Assembly: GCA_950106755.1 (NCBI GenBank)
Contig: CATNNA010000080.1
Coordinates: 101,716 to 165,715, forward strand
Reading direction: 5' to 3'
Length of the DNA stretch: 64,000 bases
DNA from: Climacium dendroides
Lineage: Eukaryota; Streptophyta; Bryopsida; Hypnales; Climaciaceae
Shown here: positions 24,501 through 35,688 of the stretch, in pieces
Numbering within the stretch: position 1 is the stretch's first letter
Layout: every line of letters begins with the position of its first letter
Notes under the pieces: generated by a model
The model's input: only the letters and a program-made list of their open reading frames with translations
Told to the model about the DNA's origin: nothing
The model's database searches: none
Program-made: the position numbers and the translations under genes

Positions 24501-25450
24501 CAGTCGTGTGCTTTCTCCCACCAATTGTGTGACCTCCGCAACATCGTCTACCCTGACATTGCTTGCCTGTGCATCACGAGCTATCGGCACTTCAGTCCTG
24601 CTTTGAAGAGGGTTTTCTACCTCTCTGTCTTCCATGCCGCCGTCGCCACTTTCAGACGCAGTAGACCCCAGTGGAGTTGGCGTCGGAAGCCTCCCCGTCT
24701 TCAAAGCCATTGCCACCTCCAGCAATGACTTGGAGTTCTGAAACTCGTACTTGGAAAAGTACGCAGAAGTTGCAAATTAGCGACGCAGTGAGGGACCAAG
24801 GAGGACAGCCGAAAATCGATTACAGACTCCGCGAAGTAAAACAGTGCGGCACGATGGATAAAGATTTCTTGGAAGGTAAATTAACACTACCCACATTCAA
24901 ATTGCTCTCCCACAACATTCACCCTCTACGTAAACGGAAAATGGAGTGCTTCGGGAAGCGTGCCTTAATAGAGTCCACCGTAAAACCTGTTTTTGCGCGG
25001 CTGTAATTTTTTTTCACTACGTCTGTTTAGACTCGAAGGTGCGTGCAGAAATGTTTTGGTTTGGGCACGGCTGCTTATGTGAACGTTGCATTTCCGTCCT
25101 ACGACTGCAGTCGCTCGATGCGCATGCAGGGGCGCCTACGCCGTCTGCTCCCTCTCCGTTTTTAGGAAGTGCGGAAGAAATCTACTAACATTATGCATAG
25201 TTATTTTCGACAGGCGCTGTAGGGTCAGTATCTCTGCGAAGCTTGCGTACAATGCGACACGGGTTCTCATACGGACGCACAAATTTGGAGTGAAAACAAA
25301 AACATGGCAATTGCAGTGGTACTCAGAAAGAGCAGGTGAAATCGAAGGAACTTACACAGATTCCCCTGGACCGCAAAGCTTTTTCAGTAGCAAGTGGTTA
25401 TCCCGGATTGTGACGAGGCGTTTCATCTCGTAGGCACTAAGCTCTAGCAT
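21540..25450 (-). CDS. Putative spliced chromatin-type protein (unrecognised)
   Basis: I read several exons on the minus strand. Exon 1 (25,450 to about 25,356) encodes LSAYEMKRLVTIRDNHLLLKKL, like the 'YExxRxxNIxxN' motif of some plant nuclear proteins. The next exon (about 24,755 to 24,129) has KSLLEVAMALKTGRLPTP and a long Asp/Glu/Ser-rich acidic tract, ending at an AG|GTGAGC donor. A basic exon follows (23,269-22,903), then one beginning WVIVRPNEG (22,481 to about 22,190), where acceptor and donor phases agree. The last (about 22,010-21,540) contains ISDDDGDFQ and FYIMVNGRNTTVFDIFL, then a TAG at 21,611, then KSEHLKCRCPMCSKVKKFF, resembling the Cys pairs of SAND/Tify-binding-type domains. 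Function is not assigned. The 5' joins and the last intron are uncertain. The TAG may be the true end or a nonsense change. Confidence 0.5.
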
Positions 25451-25986
25451 TTTGTGGCAAAATGTAGTCTCTAACTTCGTTTGTTCTGTAGAACTTTCGC
25501 AAGATTTGGGGACACAAAGCAAGCAAGGTATTGCGTGCAACCAAATACTTCAGACAACGCAACCATGGAAAGAGGCGGTCCTCTCTTTGTGTGCCACACA
25601 AGAACATTGGAGACCTAAAGATATTTGCTTCTAAGTTTCACTCTTAAGTAAGGGCAACCATCAAGGTAGCCGTCTCCCACGACTGTGAAAGGTATGTCAC
25701 TTCCTTTCTGTCGTCTGTGTCCTCGAAGTTTCGCATCACACCATCAATGCGCTGATACGGCAATCTCTATAACTTGACTTCTCAAGACCTAAGGCATGAT
25801 GACAATTTGATTTTTGCAAAAATCTGCACTTACTTGCAGCTCACTTGACACATCCTTCCATGTACATGACAGCATCGTCCCTTCACAGTCCTGTAAGATG
25901 AATTACAGATTGCAATTTACATGAAATCCACAATCTCTTACTTCCCATTACCATTGCAAGTTCATTTGCTCTTGCGTACGTTTCAT

Positions 25987-26160
25987 TGTGTGAAAACAGA
26001 GGAACCAGATCCTCAAGCACCGTCTTCGTCACAAGTCTTGGAGTTCTTCAAGTTCTACGTGCACCACTCCAGGAAGCATTCACCTATCCTAGGCACTGCC
26101 GTGGTCCTTTTCATAGATTTCACGGAGACGATGTTCGATGCCCTTGAGTCCATGATATGA
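25987..26160 (+). CDS. Possible exon, unknown product
   Basis: A reading frame opens just after a plausible ACAG acceptor. It encodes about 57 residues, beginning EEPDPQAPSSSQVLEFFKFY and ending ETMFDALESMI before TGA. Composition looks protein-like, but I recognise no family and found no convincing partner exon. It could equally be chance. Confidence 0.2.
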   Translation, partial: CVKTEEPDPQAPSSSQVLEFFKFYVHHSRKHSPILGTAVVLFIDFTETMFDALESMI

Positions 26161-29100
26161 TTTCCTGTGATGGCTTCTGAAGTTAGTCCCCCCTAGCTTC
26201 TTCAGCATAGTAGCTTGTTATGTTAATTAACTATGAACGTGAATGCTTTCCTTTCCTGACTATGCATGTGAACTTCTAGTAGTAAGTGTAGCACTTTACC
26301 CTAAACCCTTCACTACTAGATGGAATTTAATGAAGTAACGTGATTCCATTCCAATTTTACAGGCATCTGTACAGCAGACTCCAGACGTGTTCATTTGCAG
26401 TGAGGTAGAAGAAACTATGGTATGAGTTGAATGTTTAGGGTCAAAGATCACGACAACGTCCTCCAACATTTGCACTGGAGTTTTTGGAGATTTCTTTCAG
26501 GGCTTGCCTTCGATTATAGAATCAAGAAATCCAAAAGTACGTCACTATACATGTGAGCCTCGATTCTTTACTCACTGCTAATAATTTGCTCTGTTCTGTA
26601 CAGTATCATGAAAGCTTCTATTGATGTATTCACTGATCGTGGCAGTAGGCAACGCAAATCATACAAATTTATAATGCTCGACAATGTTTTCTGTCCTGTC
26701 GTAAAATTACATTTTCCTCTGAACCACTGTCTGCATAGAAGCTTAAAGTAGTCCAAAACAGAAACGTCACTTCGTAGAAGTTCATCATATGCACGTTCAA
26801 GAAATCATATGTAGGCTTAGGCTGCTTTTTTCATATCATTTGAAATCATATTTACGATTCGGTTGCATTTTCAGTATAATTCATAACGACGCGAAGGTTT
26901 AGGGTTAGGGTCATAATGTAAATGTCATTTCTGGAGACCTTGAATTTCTTTGTGCATCATAGTAGAAACAATTGTGTCTGTCGAAAAGGCTGCAGTTGAC
27001 ATTGCAAAAGACAGGCGCCTGTTGTCCACAGTGATCATATCCTCTGTTTGTTCGGTGCACTGAAGCTGTTGAAGGTGCACGGCAATTCCTGCACGTGCAA
27101 CGTCATGGTACCTGCAATGAGTGAAAAACGGAAGAGGATGAAGATTGATGATTTGCCGATGGTGCAAGTGTGTTGTATTGTTCTGTTAGGTCTCCAGAAG
27201 CAAGTCATGTGTAACTGCGTAAGACCTGAAGCAGACTGCAGGTCAGGGAGCTCACGCAATTAATGCGTAGAAATATATCGAATTTGGGTAAGAAAAGTTA
27301 GGTCGGAGTTCCAGACTTCCAGTGCTTCGAACGAAGCACATGTATTGGAAGTTTGGAAGGTACATAAAGGCATTCTGAATGCCACGTATATACAGACTCC
27401 CAATAATTATGTTGTCATAGATGACCATTGGATTTCTATCGGATTAGGTCGTTCAATGAATAGGATGCTTTTTTATTTGCGTTTAAATTTGCAATTTATA
27501 TATAATCGGTCAACTGTCTGCAGAAAAAGAAAATGCAATGGAAAAACTAGTGAGTGATTGCAATGCAGACCCCCAGACAATGGCAACGGAATCAAGACAG
27601 AAGAAGGATTCCAGCCCCCCAAAAAGGAATCAACACAGTAACCAACAGACACTTGTACAAGTAAGTCTTGGGCTAAAGGCCTCCATTTCAAAAGAAAAGT
27701 TTTTGTGTTGGTGCCTACAAACTTCTCTTCATTTTGTCTTGATTTTGGAGTTACCTCCAACACCTAGGTGTTCAGAGTTCGAACGTACATTTTAGGGTTC
27801 AGGCCCCCTTGGGTCATCAGAGTTTACTTTCAAAGTTGGGGCCTTTGCACTAGAAGCTACTTTCGAAGAAGGAAAAAATTGCCAATGAATAGTGACGACC
27901 AGTAGGCAATGTAATTTGTAAGCAATTTCATTATTTCTTTGGGGAATTAAAACTCAGGTGACATTTCTTACTTGTGTTACAAATCATTACCGAAAAAACA
28001 CGTAAAACTTAATCAATTCCTTCATGTCCAAATCTTCTAAGCACTTTTGCATTTTCAAGCTTCTATGTTTACGAATATATTTCAATATCCTCGATTCGAT
28101 CAAATTCTTCATATGGGTTTAGGGTTATTTGGAAGTTAACCACTGGTTTGCACAAATGAACATTTTTGAAGTCCATGGATCCTCTTTGTTCAGCATTAAG
28201 AATTAGAACGTTGAAATGGTTGTTTTTTCAGGATGGATGCCAATCATCTTCATCCATATAATTATGAAGTTCTCCTTCGAATCACTTTGATGAAGGTTGC
28301 AAACATTAGAAGGGTTTTCCTTCAAAATGGATTACTAAAAGTAGATTCTTCAATATGATAATTCATTCTCTTGGAAAGTAAAGAGTACTACTTCACTAGA
28401 CTAAACTACATGGATTAAAAATAGAAACCACTGACATTCAAATAATGAGGTGAAGGGTTAAGCCATTCTATTTTGAGAGTACTGAACACGGAAATGAATT
28501 GACTATGTTCTATCTTGTTTGTGAACTTCATATTCAAATAGTTCAAGCACGAATGAAGATGAGGAATAGCAATTGTTCAGTAGAACATGTCAAAATTTGA
28601 TTTAATAATCCTGAAATCTATGTAGCGGTTTAGGAAATAAATAGGGTTCAGGGTGCATGTGGCCAATGATAACATAGAACATGAAAGGATAAGCGTAACT
28701 TGTAGAGTGTCAAATTCGGTTTCAACCTTCGAAATGCACATCTTCGATACCATTTTCACTACATTAATGAGGTCCTTTTACTCACATAAAATCTTTTCGG
28801 CTTTCCATTTGATTTGTCTTCTCCTATCAATCATTATTTTATAAGAATCCCCGGCCCCCCAAAATAAAATGAAAAAAAAATCCAAAATCAATAATAATGA
28901 AGTGAACTAATTGTTGAAAAAAAAAGGTTCACTATTAATCAAAAAGTCCGGAGACCATGTTCAAGTGCGAAAAATTTCAATGTCAAATAGAAGGACATTC
29001 TTCATTGCCATTTAGTGTGCATGCATAGTAGACAGGTCTTCATAACGAAATCCGCTCCAGTCTTTCCTACCTAAGAGTACAACAGAAATACGTGTCTTCT

Positions 29101-32100
29101 AAAGCCCTCAGGGGGTGCATTCAGTTCTACTACAATATGCAAACAAGTGGTTTCTAATAAACTGTAATTTCAAACTAAAATTTTGAGCAATATTTAATTA
29201 TGAATATAGGTTTCTATTGCCAAAATTTACAACTCAAACAAAATATGAAACGATTTCTAGAAGACATTGAAAATGAACCAAAACGGTATGTTTTTCAACT
29301 CGGGAATCATATGTACATGACCATTGCATCAATATTCGACTCAACATGAGCTTTTAATAGAGAGTTATTTTTAGGAATTTAGGGTTCATTTTTTAGAAAA
29401 AAATCTCTTATATTATACGGGGTCTGAAAGTTATTTTTCAATTCTACAATGTCTCTTTTTACTTCAAAAATGTGCAATTCATTTTTATTAATAAATAAAA
29501 TATCAATAATTCAAAACATAAACTTTTAAAGTAGAAAAATCTATTCATGTTTTATTTTTTATTTTTAATTAAAATTCAAAATGTCTATAGGGGTCCACAA
29601 TTTTGTTCACCTGTGGTTTCTAATGGAGTTTGTAAGTGACCCCCTCGAATTGAAGCCAGCTGTAGTAAACGTTGAAATTGATTGAATATGATGTTGAATC
29701 TTTAAAAATCAAATTTTATAACGTTGAAGATTTTTTTCGGAACTTTCATTAAATGTTTGGCATAAATGTGCCAACCATGCCCTAACCTATGGTAGTCATG
29801 AATAGTACTTCAAGCTCAATATGGCTTCATAAGATTTGAAGTTGATTCTCTATTTTATTCAATTTCCCTCTTTCGATCACATCATGGACTTGTAAAGATT
29901 TTTATAACTTAGGAAGGCTTTTTAAGGTTTGAAAGGGAATTGAAATAACTCACCATAAAGGGATAATTCCACCATTGCAAAGAAGACCAAAAAGGAGCAT
30001 GAAATTAACATACAGATAGGTCTTCAGACATCTAGCTTCCAAAATTTCAAGATAATTTTCTTTGTTAGTATAGAGACTAATGAAAAGTAGGGAATGAAGT
30101 TGTAGCTTACGTTTTTTGAAATATTTGTCTTGCATTCATTTTAGATGTTAAAAACATACTTCCTTCTAAAATACTTTTATTTTGGTGAAGAGGACATAAT
30201 AATATTCAAAACAAAGACAAATTAAAATCAATGACATCAAAGCTAAAGTATTTTAAGAATTTTTTGAATTGCCCAAAAACCAAATAAAACTACAGTCTTC
30301 CTCTATCCTGAAAGGATCTTCCTGTTGTTTTCGGCCACATCACTAATTTATCAACTTTAGCTTCCAATAGGTATTCGGAAACAAAAAAAACCAATCATAG
30401 TAGTTCCTCTTGCATCCATGCCATTATGAACAGAAGAAAAGAAAGTGAAATGACTAAAGGAGTCAATCAACACTTCCTATTTTTTTTTCCCCCAAAATCT
30501 CCACAACACTACCTAATTCAAGGAAATGAATCTGAGCGAGGCAAAAAAGAAGTCCACACATGATGATCTTTTGCCACCATTGAGTATCTAAAAAACAGGG
30601 TTTAGGACCCGAAAATTCACTAGTAGTGGTGCTCCTTAACCTCCTAAATGTCTAAATTCATCTCCAAAATTGATGATTTGGAGAAAACCATTATAAATTA
30701 TGATTTGAAAAAATGTTTTGGAATTGGTATACAAATGGAAGTTGTACATTTTGATTTTCAAGTTCCATCCATACGGTAAGATCCACTAATGCTTTCACCA
30801 ATATTATTTTATAATTTTTGAAACAAAAATTAAAAAGTTTTTTTCCAAATTCAATTACAAGTAAAACACTATCATTTCTGGATAACACTCATTGGAATGG
30901 ATTCGAAATGTGGTGTTTTTCTAAAATTCCTGTGACCTTCACATCTTTGACCTCATTTTTGCACATCTAGTTTTGAACTAGAGCCAACCACTTCACATAT
31001 GTAGAGAACATTCCTACGCATGACTTTCTGTAGTCATATTCAATCAAAAAAATATGACAATTCCTTCTATAGAGTTGTAAGTGTTAGGATGGCAATGTTC
31101 AAATGTTGTAAACATAGATTTTTCTTTATTATATCTATTTTTTTATATTTCTCGCTCATGTGGTAACTAATTCGGTACATTTGATCGTGGTGGTACAATG
31201 TCTTTGCTAGAATCTAATTCAAAATATAGGGATACCTATTTCACAAAGTTCCGTCATGTAACGCCTTAATTGAGACACTGGTAGCTCATATTTTTGTTAC
31301 CTAATGGGGTGTTTTTAAATATAAAAGATGTATGTTCGGATGTTAATCACATATCCATGCAATCGAATTTAAAAAAAAATTCACGAATGGTATTCTATAA
31401 AATATTATGTAAAACCACAAAAAGTAAATTCAAAAATCCACCAAAACTAGAATTTTGCTTTTTTTAGGCTCAAGATTGGGAGGCATTAGTGGGATAGTGA
31501 GAGAATGAAGTGTAAATAATGCAAGATAAGAAATTCCCAAAGTCTCCTGAGCTATGCAAGGGTTTAGGGTGAACGGCAAAAATATACATGTAATAAATGA
31601 AGTGGACCTGATTGTACAAAGCCAGGGGGGTAGACCACTCCCTCAATCCTACGTGCAAACCCTTTGAATTATCTTTTTCACACTTGATGTTTTTTTCAAA
31701 TTTTGAAAAAATTCCTTGCAATCAAAGACCTAAACCCTAAACCTTGCAATCAAAGACTCCAAATTGATATAATGGTGTCAAAGATATACCCTAGAATGGC
31801 CCAAAGTTGAGGATTTCTTTTAACATCCACACTTGGAGAGGGTAAGCCACAAGGGGGGCACTTCGTTATACTACTGTAAACCATGTGATAACAAGCTGAT
31901 TTGAATGAAATATAATTTCAATGTACAGTTTCAAGCATTCATTAATAATGAACACAGTAGACTAAGGTCGGTGGCTCTTCAATCGACCCTTTAAGAGCTG
32001 ATTGCATTTTGGGGAAAGCTAAACAGCTCAAAACAATTTTCAATGAATTTGGATAGGAAGAAAAATGGAATTGGCATCTAATCCAAGTTGTTTCATGTTT

Positions 32101-32368
32101 TTGGGACCTTCGTGGAATTAGTTACAAATTTTTTGAAGCTGAAAAACAGTGGTTTCTAAAACCGACCCCCTTCTGAAATGTACGCAACTGATACATTTTA
32201 GAAGAAGTAAAATGTACCAAATCGATTTCAGAAGCGGGTCCAGAGTAGAGCCACCTACCTTGGTGCCACAATTTGCAACTCGAATAAAATATGATAGGAT
32301 TTCTACAAGAAGTTTTTAATTGTGCAATCAAAAGTTATGAAAATACTTGGATCTTCAAGTGAGTAACA
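26161..32368. other. Long AT-rich region without recognisable genes
   Basis: About 6 kb of AT-rich sequence with many homopolymer A/T runs and no ORF above 100 codons. Telomere-like motifs sit near 26,432, 26,890, 27,794, 28,120, 28,645, 29,380, 30,599 and 31,560. Opposite-strand examples (CCCTAAA) lie at about 26,297 and 31,728. Short ORFs at 27.0-27.8 kb have no recognisable content. Confidence 0.55.
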
Positions 32369-34440
32369 ATGAGCGGCACTCTGTTGGAGCAGATGCGGGG
32401 CTTTCATGAGGAGATTGAGCGGCTGGAGCGATGTGTAGTGCAGGAGCTTCAGAAGGAGACCAAATCGTACAAAGAGAGGTTGCACCAGAATCATCGTGTG
32501 AATAATATGCGCCATGCCATACTTGACGCCACGGGCAAGCTAGTGAGTTTGTTATTACCTTTTCGCTTCTATCGCTATGGAGCGACTCTTTGCATTTCTC
32601 AGATTGCATCCATGTTTTCGTGCGTTCTTGGTGTCAACTTCCAATTTATTTCACAGTCTTGAATGAAGTAATGAGGGGAGGAGTCGGTAAAATTCCTCCT
32701 CTTGCTCAGCTCCTACTGATATGAAATTTGAATTCTATGCGATTTTTGACGTTTCGCTAGAAGTCCGAGCTCTAGATTGGTTTATAGTTGTGATGTTAAT
32801 TAGGTCTTCTATGATGCGTTCGTTCGTTCACTGGTGTAAGTGTCATCACTGAGTTAAAATTGTTGCACGTATGTCAGTAGAGATTCACGCAGACAAGGAC
32901 CATGCTCGAGAAGATGAAATTGCTGCGCTTGGCGTCCAAGGCGCTGGTCAGAATTACTTCACATCGTTTTACGAGCGGTTTAAAGAAGAAAGTGAAGTTT
33001 GTTATTTTGATTTGCCATTGATTTTGCTATTTAGCCTTGTGCTTGAGAATGTTAGATTTTCTGGCGTTGTGATCGGTGGTACTGTCTCTGTTCATGTCTT
33101 AAACCCAGGCTCCTTTGGCAACCAGAAAATCAGTGTAGAATGCACAATGCACCATTGGAAGGTGCGACTTATGGTTTCAGGGTTTAGCTAGACCATTCCA
33201 AGCATGTCAGTATTTGAAAGTGGCTGCACGGCCATAGGTTTGCATACTCTTTGTATAATAGAAATATCACTGTTGGTCTCTCGCAGGTAAGGGAGTACCA
33301 TAGACGCCATCCTAATGTCCGGGAGGCTGTTACAGTGGATGATCCTGAAGAGTATCTCTAAGGAAAAGCCTCACATCGACTTCACTGGAGAGGTAGAGCC
33401 CTGGATTTGGCACTGCTGCTCTCTCGCTCTCACCCCCTTCCATGCAGTTTCTTGTAGAATATGCTGCCAGAAGTCGGTTTGGAGGCATACTACTAACAAA
33501 GTCGTGTGATTGAATAGTTTCTCTTAGAAACCCTATTTAAGAGCTTGTGCTATCAGTCTTGCGTCTGAGAGAAAGTCATCACAACTTGAAGATCGCTGCG
33601 TGCTTTTCGGGTATACCGATTTCAGGTTTGGATCAGCGCATATTGTTACCGTCAATTTTTGTAGAATGAAATTGGAGTCCTTGTTTTGGCAATGATGGGA
33701 TGCAGTCTATACGGGTTTAGGGTATAACCTAATGCAGTCTCCGTCTATTAGAGTTGCTTGGGTTTGTGATCTCATTATATTCTGAAGATATTTATTTTAT
33801 GTTCAGGAAGCGCATGGAAGACACCTAGATCTGCATGAGCTATACAATCAGTTCCTGAACTCCAAGTTTGGATAGCCTACGGAGTACTCCGTTTTTCTAG
33901 ACGAGTTTTCACAAACACATAAGATCCTACGCGCTGTCAAGTTAACAAAGTAAGTTTGGTTCTTCTTTGTTGTTTACCGTATTTCCTTGCAGTTTTGAAC
34001 TCCCTGTTACCAGTCATTGTGCGCCTTGAATGAATAGGTCGGGAGCGTGCTCTTCACTATTTTCTGTGAATTGCACACAATATCCAGACTACTTAAAATC
34101 AATGACAAATTACTTGCTTTCATTTTTTGAGCGTACTCAACCTCTACAAGACGTGGATGAGATCTTTGCCATGGGTCAGTATGCATCACAATCAGCTGTT
34201 ATTTTTCCCCCATCCAACATTACGATATCAGATTACTTCCATAGCAGTATTTAGGGTTTCGCCTGGTTTAGGGTTTGCATAATTTTGCTCTTTTTTTTTT
34301 TTTGTGCATCTTATGTGGAGACCGTCCAGCAGGCTCTATTCTTAAGTTACATATTTTCTATGCAGGTCGAAGCAGAGTTTGAGGAGAGATGGAATGCAGG
34401 AACTGTCCAAGGGTGGAAGGACAAGGGTGTGGGAACTGAA
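32369..34440 (+). pseudogene. SF3A3: SF3a60 (splicing factor 3A subunit 3) 5' half, decayed
   Basis: Spliced copy of the N-terminal half of SF3a60, a U2 snRNP subunit used in pre-spliceosome assembly. Exons: 32,369-32,542 (MSGTLLEQMRGFHEEIERLE..., the family start); about 32,876-32,990 (DEIAALGVQ, FTSFYERFKE); 33,287-33,392 (VREYHRRHP, PHIDFTGE); 33,807-33,949 (EAHGRHLDLHELYNQFLNSKFG, TEYSVFLDEFSQTHKI); about 34,075-34,173 (YPDYLKSMTNYLLSFFERTQ); 34,366 to about 34,440 (VEAEFEERWNAGTVQGW). The C-terminal zinc-finger half is absent. Breaks: the exon 1-2 join is out of phase by one base, there is an extra base in CTCTAAGG near 33,360, an in-frame TAG at 33,873, and the exon 5 acceptor looks lost. 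The last exon runs directly into Harbinger sequence. Identification rests on residue order recalled from the family. Confidence 0.82.
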
Positions 34441-34447
34441 CAGACCT

Positions 34448-35217
34448 CCTCCAGGGGAAATCTCGTGGCCTTCAGGTGAGTCTGTCGAAGGAGTTGCAGC
34501 CGATTTCCAGCGCCTCTGTGGGCTGCCTGGCATCGTGGGGGCCATAGACGGTACCCACTTTGCCATAGCCAAACCGAAAATTGGAGCGGTTTAGGATTTC
34601 TACTTGAAGGGTTTAGGGTTACAGTACGCACTATCCAGCCGTGGTGGATTCTGGAAAGCATTTTGGGGACATGAATGTCAGGATGCCCGGCTCCACAAAT
34701 GACTCTCGAGTCCTTCGCAGACTTGCTCTCTTCCATCGAGGGCAACGTGGAATGTTGTGGCCCGGGGTGGAATCCTTTCATAGATTCACAGCTTTTCTAC
34801 TTGGAGACGCTGGTTATCCACTTCTGCCCTAGCTGATGGTTCTCCATCGCCAGGACACAAACCTTCCCATGGTGGACGCCTTATTCAATCGGAAGTTGAG
34901 CAAAGGGCGTGTTGTAGTGGAGAATGCATTTGCGTTCCTCAAGCAGACGTTTCGTGAGCTGCGTTCGAAGTTCGACTTGCATGTGACGTTCCTCCTAGAC
35001 GTGGTAGTCTGCTGCGGTATTCTTCACAACATTCTACTCAAACCAAGTCATGAGAAAGTGGAGTGCTTCCTTGAAGTTCTACGGCGTGAGGGGGGACACA
35101 CTTCTGATCCGGATGAGGAAGGGCGGTTTTGGGGGGTTTGTCGAAGCTACGAAACAGCCTCAGGACATGCAGGAGGTTGTACAGAAGTGGACACAATTAG
35201 GCATTTTGCTATCTTGA
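34448..35217 (+). pseudogene. PIF/Harbinger DDE transposase, truncated and frameshifted
   Basis: DDE endonuclease domain of a Harbinger-type transposase, which cuts and moves the element. All three catalytic acids are visible: Asp in GAIDGTHF (34,547), Asp in LLGDAGYP (34,806) and Glu in VVENAFAFLK (34,920). The region upstream of WPSGESVEGVAADFQRLCGLP is missing. Breaks: TAG at 34,592 (family usually acidic), a frame change in the telomere-like GGGTTTAGGGTT at 34,606-34,620, TAG at 34,830 where relatives have Trp, and a frame change in a G run near 35,130. After that the +1 frame continues as FVEATKQPQDMQEV to TGA at 35,215. It cannot make active enzyme as it stands. Confidence 0.85.
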
Positions 35218-35688
35218 GTACGATATTTGGATGAAGGGGCCACAGTGTCCATAGAATGAAGGTCGTACCAAGGTCTTGAGCCCGATTTTATCAATGGCAG
35301 AGACTAATGTAGGGGGTGTTGGAGCTCAGAAGGTGTAGAGTCAAATAGCAGCATCCCCTTCACCAAATAATCGAATGTGAATTGTGGACTAATTGCACTT
35401 AGGCACGGAGACAAGGAATTCAAAATTTTTAGGGTTCATTACTACAATGTACACAGTGGACATCTTTTCCTAGAGAGCGGGGGACTACTCCACCGCCATG
35501 GACTGCAGGGTGCCTTCGTTGTCATGCATGCACGTACATGACCCTGGCTTATTGCTAGCTACTGTCAGCGTCGTTGACAAAACCCTGCTCCTCATACTCG
35601 ATCGCTGACACAGTTGAAATATACTGCCGCGGTGTACAGTTTTTTGGGGGGGCCGCAGGAGCGTCGGGACACAACTGCGGAGTCTGAA

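Noticed and set aside
24160..24606. Plus-strand Ser-rich 148-aa ORF
   Set aside because: Mirror image of the acidic exon on the minus strand; poly-Ser is the complement of Asp/Glu codons.
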